Assembly (NCBI GenBank): GCA_025451095.1
Contig: JANWLB010000004.1
Coordinates: 1 to 33,030 of the forward strand
Length of the DNA stretch: 33,030 nt
Direction of reading: 5' to 3'
From: Alphaproteobacteria bacterium
GTDB taxonomy: Bacteria; Pseudomonadota; Alphaproteobacteria; Micavibrionales; Micavibrionaceae
Below, piece by piece: positions 1-7,011 of this stretch; positions within the stretch are counted from its first letter, which is position 1; every line of letters starts with the position of its first letter. Below the pieces are notes generated by a model. It worked only from the letters and a program-made list of their open reading frames with translations, had not been told where the DNA came from and did not search any database. Both the position numbers and the translations under genes were made by a program.

Positions 1-146
1 CTGATATCCATCATTCTAACTACAAGAATTTAATTGAAAAAACGAATTTATTCAATATTTTTATAAGATATATAGAAAAAATCTTGACTTTTCTTTTCAT
101 AAGCGTTAACAAGGTCAGGTTTGTGTGTATGTTACTCGCAGAGCTT

Positions 147-180
147 AGCCCTCATCCGCTCCCACACCCGGATGAGGGCT
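147..180. repeat. 12-bp perfect inverted repeat (hairpin)
   Basis: The arms AGCCCTCATCCG (147-158) and CGGATGAGGGCT (169-180) are perfectly complementary around a 10-base loop. The plus-strand continuation ATGTTTTGAT has only a short T run, so this may be a weak terminator of something to the left or a REP-like palindrome. Confidence 0.7.
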
Positions 181-282
181 ATGTTTTGATATCGGCAGTG
201 TCCTGGGTTGAAACGCTCCCTTTTGTCCGATCCCCCAATAATCGTCTGACAGCTTCGCCGCATCCTGAGACACGACCGGGGC

Positions 283-311
283 TTGACAAAAGAACATTTG
301 TAGAACATCAT
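283..311 (+). promoter_or_regulatory. Probable SOS promoter with LexA box
   Basis: A perfect -35 TTGACA (283-288) is followed by the direct repeat GAAC-N7-GAAC (292-306, GAACATTTGTAGAAC). That matches the alphaproteobacterial LexA operator GTTC-N7-GTTC read on the other strand. The -10 at 17-bp spacing (CATCAT, 306-311) is poor. A box lying between -35 and -10 is the usual arrangement for LexA repression. The first gene downstream is the small protein at 414, with a terminator in between. Confidence 0.6.
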
Positions 312-342
312 GGCGGTGAAAACGCCCGAACTACGTCCTGAG

Positions 343-365
343 ACCCGCCTTCTGGCGGGTTTTTG
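343..365 (+). terminator. Rho-independent terminator
   Basis: A 7-bp stem ACCCGCC/GGCGGGT (343-349 with 354-360) with a 4-base loop is followed by TTTTGCATTTTT. It lies about 25 bases after the expected start of the LexA-box promoter and about 50 before the next gene, so it would end or attenuate transcripts entering that gene. Confidence 0.75.
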
Positions 366-413
366 CATTTTTACCGCCGTTTTGCCCCTCATTTTTACAA
401 AGGAGAAAAAATC

Positions 414-749
414 ATGCCCACGCTTCTGCCCCTGGACTCGGACAACAACGTCATCCCGGCCGTCCGCCTGCGCGACGGCGGCGCCCACGCCATCAGCGCG
501 ACCGCTGTTTCGGGCAGAAACAGCACCGCCTTCAATGCCGAGACGCGCATCGTCAGCCTGATCGCCACAGGCCCTGTTTACATACGCTTTGGCAATAACA
601 GCGTGACGGCCACTTCATCGGACCATTATTTCCCCGAAGGGCTTTATTATGATTTCGCCATCGGCGGCGGCCGTGTCAAACAATACACCCATGTCGCCGT
701 GCTGCGCGCGGACCAAGACTGCACCGTCTATGTCTCGGAGAAAGAATGA
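414..749 (+). CDS. Small hypothetical protein, phage-like
   Basis: This 111-residue protein of unknown function starts at the ATG at 414 because AAAGGAG lies 8 bases upstream (400-406). An earlier in-frame ATG has no such site. The sequence has no signal peptide or membrane segment. It is rich in short beta-prone stretches (around residues 46-60 and 90-108), which suggests a compact beta-sandwich. The composition recalls small virion or tail-associated proteins found in alphaproteobacterial prophages, but I cannot name a family. It lies downstream of a LexA-type promoter with a terminator in between, so expression may be DNA-damage linked and attenuated. It ends 10 bases from the convergent recR. 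No other phage genes are nearby. Confidence 0.75.
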   Translation: MPTLLPLDSDNNVIPAVRLRDGGAHAISATAVSGRNSTAFNAETRIVSLIATGPVYIRFGNNSVTATSSDHYFPEGLYYDFAIGGGRVKQYTHVAVLRADQDCTVYVSEKE

Positions 750-759
750 GTGATTGCGC

Positions 760-1368
760 CTAAAGCGCAGCGCGGGATTTAAGTGCCGTAACGATCGTGC
801 CGTCATCAAGATGGTCAAGCTCCCCGCCTACCGGTATGCCATGCGCGAGGCGCGTGACTTTCAGCGCGCCCGCGGGCAGACGGTCCATCAGGTAATGCGC
901 GGTCGCCTGGCCGTCGACCGTGGCGCTCAGCGCCAGGATCAGTTCCTGTATGCCTTCGTCCTTCACCTTTTGCAGCAGGGAGGCAATGCGCAGATCGTCC
1001 GGCCCCACGCCGTCCAGCGCCGAAAGGACGCCGCCCAGCACGTGATAACGGCCCTTGTATGCGCCCGTGCGCTCCAGCGCCCAGAGATCGGCCACGCCAG
1101 CGACGACGCACAGCGTCTGGCGGCTGCGTCGTTCATCACGACAGATGCGGCAGATATCGGAAAAATCGAGATTGCCGCAGGAGCGGCAGGTGTGCACACT
1201 TTCAGCCGCCTGCGCCAGCGCTGCCATGAACGGCGCCATCACTTCCGTCTTGCTGGCGAGCAGATGCAGCGCGATACGGCGGGCAGAGCGCGGACCAAGG
1301 CCCGGCAGGCCGGCCAGCGACCTGATCAGCGCATCAAGCGGCCCCTCGTCTTTCCTGTCCGTGCCCAT
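760..1368 (-). CDS. recR: Recombination mediator protein RecR
   Basis: RecR works with RecF and RecO to load RecA on single-stranded gaps during cytoplasmic DNA repair. The 202-residue length is normal. An N-terminal helix-hairpin-helix (around residues 10-30, [20 protein letters not shown]) is followed by a C4 zinc finger (CRSC...CRIC, about 61-75). A Toprim domain comes next, starting near [16 protein letters not shown] and including the GG(V)LS segment. The gene lies 29 bases downstream of lolA on the same strand and is probably co-transcribed with it. The more common partners dnaX and ybaB are not in this window. The ATG start is at 1368. Function rests on clear family resemblance. Confidence 0.95.
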   Translation of the reverse strand: MGTDRKDEGPLDALIRSLAGLPGLGPRSARRIALHLLASKTEVMAPFMAALAQAAESVHTCRSCGNLDFSDICRICRDERRSRQTLCVVAGVADLWALERTGAYKGRYHVLGGVLSALDGVGPDDLRIASLLQKVKDEGIQELILALSATVDGQATAHYLMDRLPAGALKVTRLAHGIPVGGELDHLDDGTIVTALKSRAAL

Positions 1369-1397
1369 CCCTTGTCCTGTCCCTGAAAGAGAGAAAC

Positions 1398-2057
1398 CTA
1401 CCGGTTGAAGTTATCCGCCGCGCCGCGCTTCGGATCAATATAGACAAAAAGAGATCCGTCCAGCTTGGGGCCTGTTTCAACACGGAACAGCTCGACCTCC
1501 GTGATCGCGCCGGCAGAGTCAACCACGCGCCATTTTTTCAGACGGATCGGGTTTTCCTCAAACCCCAGCGTAAGCGACCCCGCATCGGGATCTGCCGTCT
1601 GGACCAGCGCGATCTGCAGCAAGCCGCCGCCGCGGCTGACCTTTTTGACGGTGACGTCACCGCTAAAAGATATATCGCGGCGCAGCAAGAAGTCGGCGAG
1701 CGTCTGACCGATGGGCGCGTTCGTCTGCTCACCCAGCTGCGCGTCGTAAAAATAAATCAGGAGGCCGTCGGCAACGACAAAATCCTTGATCGGATCGTCA
1801 TATTCGAAACGCAGTTTGCCGGGGCGATCGAGATAAAACGTGCCCAGCATCTGGGTCCCGTCGGGCGCCGTCTGCAGGAACCGGGCCTTGACCGTGCTCA
1901 GACCGCGTAAATATTCCTCCGCCTTGGTCACGGAAGGGGGCCTGGTGGTGCTGGCCGGGTTCGCACCGGCAAACGCCGCCGGAGGCGCAATGACCAACGG
2001 GGCTAGGAGGAGAACAGCCGCCGCAAGCGCGGCAAGGAACGAAAATAAATGCTTCAT
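1398..2057 (-). CDS. lolA: Outer-membrane lipoprotein carrier LolA
   Basis: LolA is the periplasmic chaperone that takes lipoproteins from the LolCDE transporter across the periplasm to the outer membrane. I start at the ATG at 2057 because it begins a classic signal peptide, basic MKH followed by a long Ala/Leu/Val segment ending near PPAAFA. An upstream GTG at 2114 would add 19 residues before it. The mature part carries the family pattern: a '[14 protein letters not shown]' opening, '[16 protein letters not shown]', a 'DG..IYFYD' strand, 'LADFLLRRD', and a C-terminal '[10 protein letters not shown]' strand. Length is 219 residues, typical for alphaproteobacteria. It is divergent from clpX1 and leads into recR. 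The ribosome binding site is weak. Confidence 0.88.
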   Translation of the reverse strand: MKHLFSFLAALAAAVLLLAPLVIAPPAAFAGANPASTTRPPSVTKAEEYLRGLSTVKARFLQTAPDGTQMLGTFYLDRPGKLRFEYDDPIKDFVVADGLLIYFYDAQLGEQTNAPIGQTLADFLLRRDISFSGDVTVKKVSRGGGLLQIALVQTADPDAGSLTLGFEENPIRLKKWRVVDSAGAITEVELFRVETGPKLDGSLFVYIDPKRGAADNFNR

Positions 2058-2212
2058 GCCCAAGGAATAACGGAAAAAAGCGGCAAAAGAAAGGCTTCCG
2101 CCTGCCTCCGCCACCAGCAGGCGCCCTGAAAATTTATGTTGCGCTCCGCCGCCGCCTGTGTTTGCATAACCCCTAAATCTTTAGAAAAAACGGGAAACAG
2201 GGGCCGCTTTCC

Positions 2213-3607
2213 ATGTCGGACAAAAAAGACAAGGGCATTAAAGACAAGGGCATTATAGGGACTTTCAATCGTTGCGCCTTCTGCACTGAGCCTTACGAGC
2301 CCAGCATGCCGTTTTATCCCGCGTCGGATGAACACCCCGATATCGCCATATGCGTTGATTGCGTCCTAGAAATATGCGAGGAGATGCGCGGCGAGGGTGA
2401 CCCCGATATGCCGCCGTACTTTGATGCCGATGACTGGGAAGGCCTGCCGGACAAGCCGCGACTCATTGCCCCCAAGGGCGGAAAAACCCCGTCGCAGATT
2501 ATAGACCATCTCAACCAGCATGTGATTGGCCAGGATGGCGCCAAGGAAATCCTGGCGGTTGCCCTGTATAATCACTACAAACGGCTGCGCCACAGCGCCG
2601 ATTCCGCTTCTGCCAAAGGCCGGAGAGACAGGGATCCAGACGACGACGTCGAAATTGAAAAATCGAATGTCCTGCTGCTGGGCCCGACGGGATCGGGCAA
2701 AACTCTTCTGATCCAGACGATGGCGCATCTCCTGAATGTGCCCTTTGCCCACGCCGACGCCACCGCGCTGACCGAGGCCGGCTATGTCGGGGAAGATATC
2801 GAAAGCATTGTCCATTCGCTTCTGCAGTCTGCAGATTATGATGTCGAGCGCGCGCAAACCGGCATCGTTTATATAGATGAAGTTGACAAGATCGCGCGTT
2901 CGGACGAGAACAGATCGATCACACGCGACGTATCAGGCGAAGGCGTTCAGCAGGGCCTGCTGAAAATCATCGAAGGCGCCTCCGTTTCCGTGCCGGCGCA
3001 GGGCGGACGCAAAACATCCAATACAGAGATGGTCAAAGTGGACACGAGAAACGTTCTGTTCATCTGCGGCGGCGCCTTTATCGGACTGGAAGAGATTATC
3101 CAAAAGCGTCTGCAGCAGGGCGGCAAAAGCCTTGGTTTTGGTGCCAATATCGAAAAGCCGGATCCGGCAAAGACCGCCGCGCTTTTGAAGCAGGCGCAAC
3201 CCGATGACCTCAAGAAATTCGGCATGATCCCCGAATTTGTCGGACGCCTGCCCGTCCTGACCACGACCGAGGCGCTCGATGAGGCGGCGCTGATCCGCGT
3301 TCTGACCGAACCCCGAAATGCCCTGATCAAGCAATTCCAGAAGCTCTTTGCCATGGAGCACGTGAAGCTGAGTTTTACGCCGGATGCCGTTTCCGCCATC
3401 GCCAAAAAAGCCATGGCCATGGGCACGGGCGCCCGCGGCCTGCGTGGCATCGTCGAAGGCGCCCTGACATCCACCATGCGCCGCATCCCCGATGAAAAGG
3501 GTATCGCGGAAGTCATCGTTACCGTCGACACAATTAATATCGGCGCTCCGCCCACCTATATCCACAAGGCCGCCGCCCGAACAAGGCCCGTGCCGGCAGC
3601 AGGCTAA
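2213..3607 (+). CDS. ClpX-type AAA+ unfoldase, paralog 1
   Basis: This is a 464-residue hexameric unfoldase of the ClpX family. Visible parts are a C4 zinc-binding domain (Cys21, 24, 47, 50, with a spacing four residues longer than usual), Walker A GPTGSGKT (157-164), pore loop GYVG (190-193), Walker B IVYIDEVDK (218-226) and sensor 2 GARGLR (406-411). The ClpP-docking loop is LGF (307-309), close to the standard IGF. The pore-entrance loop is RKT (266-268) where classical ClpX has RKH. The first 20 residues are Lys/Asp/Gly-rich. It is followed after 42 bases by a second clpX. Neither tig nor lon, the usual neighbours of the housekeeping clpX, is present, so I infer an accessory paralog. No clear promoter was found. 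Confidence 0.9.
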   Translation: MSDKKDKGIKDKGIIGTFNRCAFCTEPYEPSMPFYPASDEHPDIAICVDCVLEICEEMRGEGDPDMPPYFDADDWEGLPDKPRLIAPKGGKTPSQIIDHLNQHVIGQDGAKEILAVALYNHYKRLRHSADSASAKGRRDRDPDDDVEIEKSNVLLLGPTGSGKTLLIQTMAHLLNVPFAHADATALTEAGYVGEDIESIVHSLLQSADYDVERAQTGIVYIDEVDKIARSDENRSITRDVSGEGVQQGLLKIIEGASVSVPAQGGRKTSNTEMVKVDTRNVLFICGGAFIGLEEIIQKRLQQGGKSLGFGANIEKPDPAKTAALLKQAQPDDLKKFGMIPEFVGRLPVLTTTEALDEAALIRVLTEPRNALIKQFQKLFAMEHVKLSFTPDAVSAIAKKAMAMGTGARGLRGIVEGALTSTMRRIPDEKGIAEVIVTVDTINIGAPPTYIHKAAARTRPVPAAG

Positions 3608-3649
3608 GAAAAACATAACAGAAAAAGCGGAACGGGAAGGAACATATAG

Positions 3650-5071
3650 ATGGCAATTTTTGGAGGAGACGTCAGCGCGCATTTCAACGAATGCTCCTTC
3701 TGCGGAATCCGCGCCTCGCAGGCCGAGGTCATGCTGACCGGCGATAGCATCGCCATCTGCGGCGGCTGCGTCGATATTGCCGGAGACCTGGCCCGCCAGA
3801 AAAGAGACGAAAAACACGCGCGCATCATCAGCTTTCCTGAAATGCAAAAGGTCATGACTCCCCGCGCCATCAAGGGATTTCTTGACGATTATGTCGTAGG
3901 GCAGGACCCAGCGAAGAAAGTTCTGGCCGTCGCCGTTTACAACCACTTCAAGCGCCTGCAGACCGAACAGGATCTTGCCGCGATTGAAAAAGAGAAAGAA
4001 GAGAGCAAAAAATACGCGCCAAAAAGGCCCGGCGCGCCTGTAATGGAAGCCGTTACCGTGCCGCCCGAGGTCAGAAAATCCAACGTTCTCGTGCTGGGAC
4101 CGACGGGCTCGGGCAAAACCCTGCTCGCAGAAACCATCGCCCGCTTTCTTGATATTCCGTTCATCGCCGCCGACGCCACCTCCCTGACCGAGGCCGGCTA
4201 TGTCGGCGAAGATGTCGACAGCATGCTCAGCCGCCTTATACAAAAAGCCGACGGCGACATCGAAAAAGCGCAAAGAGGCATTATTTACATCGATGAAATC
4301 GATAAAATCGCCCGCGCCGGCGAAGCCAGATCTTCTTCCAGAGATGTTTCCGGCGAAGGCGTCCAGCAGGGTTTGCTGAAAATGCTTGAGGGCAGCATTG
4401 TGCTGGTGCAGCCTACCGGCAACAAGCGCGGCATTACGCCTGACCCGAAGCCTTTTGACACGCGCAATGTTCTGTTTATATGCGGTGGCGCTTTCAGCGG
4501 CATTGATAAAATCGTCGCCGAGCGCACATCAGGAAGAGGGACCTTGAGCTTTGCCGCCCGGCTGTCCCAGGAAAGCGGCCGGAAGAAGCCGGCGACCGTT
4601 ACGCCGGATGATCTGCATAAATTCGGTATGATCCCGGAATTTGTCGGCCGCCTGCCGATCATCACCTCGACCGAGGCTCTGGATGAAAAGGCGCTGGCCA
4701 AGGTTCTGACGGAGCCAAAAGACGCCCTGGTCAAACAATACCAGCATCTGGCCAGCATGGATGACATCGATCTGGAGTTCACGCCCGGCGCGCTGACGGC
4801 CATCGCCCGGCTGGCGCAGGATCACGGCACCGGCGCCCGCGGCCTGCGCGCGATCGTGGAAGGTCTTTTGCTGGATACCATGTTCGAGCTGCCGGAGCTG
4901 GCCGGGAGATCCGTAAAGAAAGTCGTGGTCACGGAAGCGGCGGTCGAAGGCAAGGCCACACCTCTCCTGCTGCGCGAAAACGAAAGCCTGGAGCAGGCCG
5001 AGGCCAGGGCCACACCACTGGTACTGGCGGCACACCCGCCGGCGCCCTCCCTGCAGCGGACCCCGGGCTGA
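3650..5071 (+). CDS. ClpX-type AAA+ unfoldase, paralog 2 with altered docking loop
   Basis: This 473-residue ClpX-family protein starts at 3650 behind GGAAGGAA. It has a zinc domain (Cys15, 18, 37, 40), a charged linker (about 103-140), Walker A (150-157), pore loop GYVG (183-186), Walker B IIYIDEIDK (211-219) and sensor 2 GARGLR (395-400), so ATPase and unfolding functions look intact. Two functional loops differ from classical ClpX. The RKH loop is replaced by NKRG (258-261). The ClpP-docking IGF is LSF (299-301, context TLSFAARL). The same type of change occurs in the divergent ClpA at 7012-9435. The C-terminus carries a roughly 30-residue Ala/Pro/Glu-rich tail. It lies between clpX1 and clpP and probably serves that ClpP. 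Substrates are unknown. Confidence 0.9.
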   Translation: MAIFGGDVSAHFNECSFCGIRASQAEVMLTGDSIAICGGCVDIAGDLARQKRDEKHARIISFPEMQKVMTPRAIKGFLDDYVVGQDPAKKVLAVAVYNHFKRLQTEQDLAAIEKEKEESKKYAPKRPGAPVMEAVTVPPEVRKSNVLVLGPTGSGKTLLAETIARFLDIPFIAADATSLTEAGYVGEDVDSMLSRLIQKADGDIEKAQRGIIYIDEIDKIARAGEARSSSRDVSGEGVQQGLLKMLEGSIVLVQPTGNKRGITPDPKPFDTRNVLFICGGAFSGIDKIVAERTSGRGTLSFAARLSQESGRKKPATVTPDDLHKFGMIPEFVGRLPIITSTEALDEKALAKVLTEPKDALVKQYQHLASMDDIDLEFTPGALTAIARLAQDHGTGARGLRAIVEGLLLDTMFELPELAGRSVKKVVVTEAAVEGKATPLLLRENESLEQAEARATPLVLAAHPPAPSLQRTPG

Positions 5072-5087
5072 GAGGACACAGGAGACG

Positions 5088-5142
5088 GCCGGCCTTTGTT
5101 TTTACATGATTTTTACGTGTAAAATTATTTGCAAAGACCGGC
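5088..5142. repeat. Nested inverted repeat between clpX2 and clpP
   Basis: The outer arms GCCGGCCTTTG (5088-5098) and CAAAGACCGGC (5132-5142) pair over 11 bases with one G-U. Inside them TTTTACA (5100-5106) pairs perfectly with TGTAAAA (5118-5124). It starts 17 bases after the clpX2 stop and could end the clpX transcript or act as a protein-binding or RNA-processing site. Confidence 0.65.
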
Positions 5143-5157
5143 TATTTGTCCTAATCT
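5129..5157 (+). promoter_or_regulatory. Probable sigma70 promoter of clpP
   Basis: TTGCAA (5129-5134), a 17-base spacer and TAATCT (5152-5157) give a good match to the housekeeping consensus about 95 bases before the clpP start. The -35 overlaps the right arm of the hairpin at 5088-5142. The 13-mer TTTGCAAAGACCG here recurs at 19111-19123, also at a -35 with 17-bp spacing. Confidence 0.55.
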
Positions 5158-5251
5158 GTGCTCTTACACAGACAGAATTATGTAACCAAAGCCGCCTGCG
5201 GGCGCTAAAAGCAAATAAAACACGGATACTTAAAACAGGGAGACGCCGATC

Positions 5252-6139
5252 ATGACAACCCAACCCCTCGCCGCCGCGTTCAACCCCCAGGGCAGTCTGG
5301 TGCCCATGGTCATCGAGAAAACGCATGCCGGCGAGCGCAGCTACGATATTTTTTCACGCCTTCTAAAAGAACGCATCGTTATGCTCTGCGGGCCCGTGAC
5401 TGCGGACAGCGCCCAGCTGATCGTTGCCCAGCTCAAGTTTCTTGATTACACAGACCCCGGAAAAGATATTGAGTTTTTCATTGATTCGCCGGGCGGCAGC
5501 GTCACGGCAGGACTTGCCATTTACGATACCATGAAATCGCTTACCTCGGACGTTGCCACGTATGGCATGGGCTCCTGTGCCTCGATGGGTGCGTTCCTTC
5601 TGTCGATGGGCACACCCGGAAAGCGTTTTGTTTCGCCGAATACAACCGTCATGATTCACCAGCCTCTGGGCGAAGCAAAGGGACAACATACCGAGATTGC
5701 CATCACAGAGAGCTTTATGCACAAGATGCGCTGGCGCCTTGAAAAGCTGCAGGCACATGCCATGAAGCTGACCGACGCAGAATTTGCCGCATTGAGAACC
5801 GCGACCGAGCGCGATTCCTATCTCAACGCCGTAATGGCGCAGAAGCTGGGACTCGTGGATCACATCGCCATGCCCGGAGATGAAGCCTCGCCCATCACGA
5901 GGGAGATCCGGGAAAAAAGAGGCGCGGAAGCCGAGGCCATTCTTGCACAAAGACGGGAGGAAGCCGCCCTTTCCATTGCGATCTCTCTTGAGGAGATTGA
6001 GGACATAGGCGCGGACAATGTGCGATATCCGCTTGGAAACATGAAAGTGATCAAGAGCCTGATGCTCGCCCGCGAAGCCCGGCTGGCCGCCGAGGGCGGC
6101 ACGCCGCCGCAGGCCGCAACGCCTCCGGCCCCGACATAA
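5252..6139 (+). CDS. ClpP-type serine peptidase with C-terminal extension and altered docking cleft
   Basis: This ClpP-family peptidase would form the barrel that degrades proteins fed by Clp ATPases. It starts at 5252 behind AGGGAGACG. It aligns without gaps to E. coli ClpP over the first 140 residues, so numbering coincides with the E. coli precursor: catalytic Ser111 (CASMGAF), His136 (MIHQPLG) and Asp188 (ERDSY) are all present. The length is 295 residues against about 200 for the family. The extra 90 residues (206-295) hold a charged Glu/Arg helix, a segment around [16 protein letters not shown] and a Pro/Ala-rich end. Cleft residues that normally bind the IGF loop are changed, for example Glu74 for Tyr, Ser96 for Phe, Tyr104 for Ile and Ser128 for Leu. 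I infer a specialised second ClpP. Confidence 0.9.
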   Translation: MTTQPLAAAFNPQGSLVPMVIEKTHAGERSYDIFSRLLKERIVMLCGPVTADSAQLIVAQLKFLDYTDPGKDIEFFIDSPGGSVTAGLAIYDTMKSLTSDVATYGMGSCASMGAFLLSMGTPGKRFVSPNTTVMIHQPLGEAKGQHTEIAITESFMHKMRWRLEKLQAHAMKLTDAEFAALRTATERDSYLNAVMAQKLGLVDHIAMPGDEASPITREIREKRGAEAEAILAQRREEAALSIAISLEEIEDIGADNVRYPLGNMKVIKSLMLAREARLAAEGGTPPQAATPPAPT

Positions 6140-6171
6140 CAACCCTAAAAGCCGGCTTTTCTGCATTTTTT

Positions 6172-6198
6172 AGGGGCCCCTGAAAAAGGGCCCCTTTT
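6172..6198 (+). terminator. Rho-independent terminator after clpP
   Basis: AGGGGCCC (6172-6179) pairs with GGGCCCCT (6188-6195) across an 8-base loop, followed by TTTT. It lies 33 bases after the clpP stop and separates clpP from the pilin-like gene. Confidence 0.8.
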
Positions 6199-6245
6199 AC
6201 TTTCGCCCCCTGTTCGACGCAGGCGCCCTCTGTTAGCATCAGAAC

Positions 6246-6962
6246 ATGAAGTCCCGTACACCGGCCCAATCCGGCAGCATTCTTTTCTATATCCTGATCG
6301 GCATCGTCCTGTTTGCCGCCTTGAGCTTTACCATGAGCCGAATTAACCGTGGCGGGAGCAACTTTGCCGGCGCGGAACAGCTGGGTCTGCGGGCCGGAGA
6401 GATACTGGACTATGCCCGGAGCCTGCGTACAGCCGCACAGACCCTGCAGGCGGCCGGCATTCCCGATACACTGATCAGCTTTGAGAACCCGCAGGAGGCC
6501 GGCTACACCAATGCGTCCTGCGCCAAGGATTCTTGCAAAATTTTTGAGCGGGGCGGCGGCGGGCTTTCCTATACAGACCCTCTGGTCATGTGGCTTGATG
6601 AAAGCCGCAGCGCCAGCCCCAATTTCGGTCACTGGCTCTTTTCCGGCCTGAATGCCGTTACGGACATCGGCACCGACGGCGCAGGAAATTCGTCAGTTGA
6701 ACTTCTGGCGATTCTGCCCTGGATTAAAAAAGACCTTTGCGTAAAACTGAATGACCTTCTGGGCGTCACCAACCCGGGCGGCGACCCGCCGCAGGATCCC
6801 GGCACCGCAGAAGTCAGCGGCAAATTCACGGGCGCCTACAGCCTGTCCCGCACCATTGGCGGCGCAGCGGAAATCGATGGCCAGCGCGCCGCCTGCTTTG
6901 AAGGCGGCGGTGCGCCACCGGCAGGAACCTATCATTTCTTCCAGGTCCTTCTGGCGCGTTAG
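6246..6962 (+). CDS. Single-pass, pilin-like protein of unknown function
   Basis: This 238-residue protein has a short polar N-terminus (residues 1-10) followed by one strongly hydrophobic helix (about 11-27, ILFYILIGIVLFAALSF). The rest is a Gly/Ser/Asp-rich, probably extracytoplasmic domain. The layout resembles type IV pilin-like or pseudopilin-like proteins, but there is no clear prepilin peptidase site with a Glu at +5, so this is only a shape comparison. Three or four cysteines in the soluble part (around residues 92-97, 159 and 219) could form disulfides. No secretion or pilus genes are nearby. It lies after the clpP terminator and converges on the divergent clpA. No clear ribosome binding site was seen. 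Function unknown. Confidence 0.75.
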   Translation: MKSRTPAQSGSILFYILIGIVLFAALSFTMSRINRGGSNFAGAEQLGLRAGEILDYARSLRTAAQTLQAAGIPDTLISFENPQEAGYTNASCAKDSCKIFERGGGGLSYTDPLVMWLDESRSASPNFGHWLFSGLNAVTDIGTDGAGNSSVELLAILPWIKKDLCVKLNDLLGVTNPGGDPPQDPGTAEVSGKFTGAYSLSRTIGGAAEIDGQRAACFEGGGAPPAGTYHFFQVLLAR

Positions 6963-7011
6963 CAGGCTGTCCGCCTGTGCTTCCTGAAATTACCGGGAAA
7001 TAGTGAAAAAA

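Larger units (their letters stand above)
1..413. other. Gene-free leader region with AT-rich left edge
   Basis: No convincing gene lies here. The first 110 bases are very AT-rich compared with the rest of the window. They contain a weak promoter-like pair, TTGACT (84-89) and TAACAA (107-112), spaced by 17. After that come a 12-bp hairpin (147-180), a LexA-type promoter (283-311) and a Rho-independent terminator (343-365). The short reading frames crossing this stretch lack ribosome binding sites and are interrupted by the terminator hairpin, so I did not call them. Confidence 0.6.

Noticed and set aside
310-561. Plus-strand frame starting at ATG 310 next to the LexA box
   Set aside because: Starts almost on top of the predicted -10, runs through the terminator hairpin, and overlaps the better supported gene at 414 in another frame.
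2933-4273. 446-codon open frame on the minus strand crossing clpX1 and clpX2
   Set aside because: It spans two real genes and their gap. The product is a reverse reading of the AAA+ motifs.
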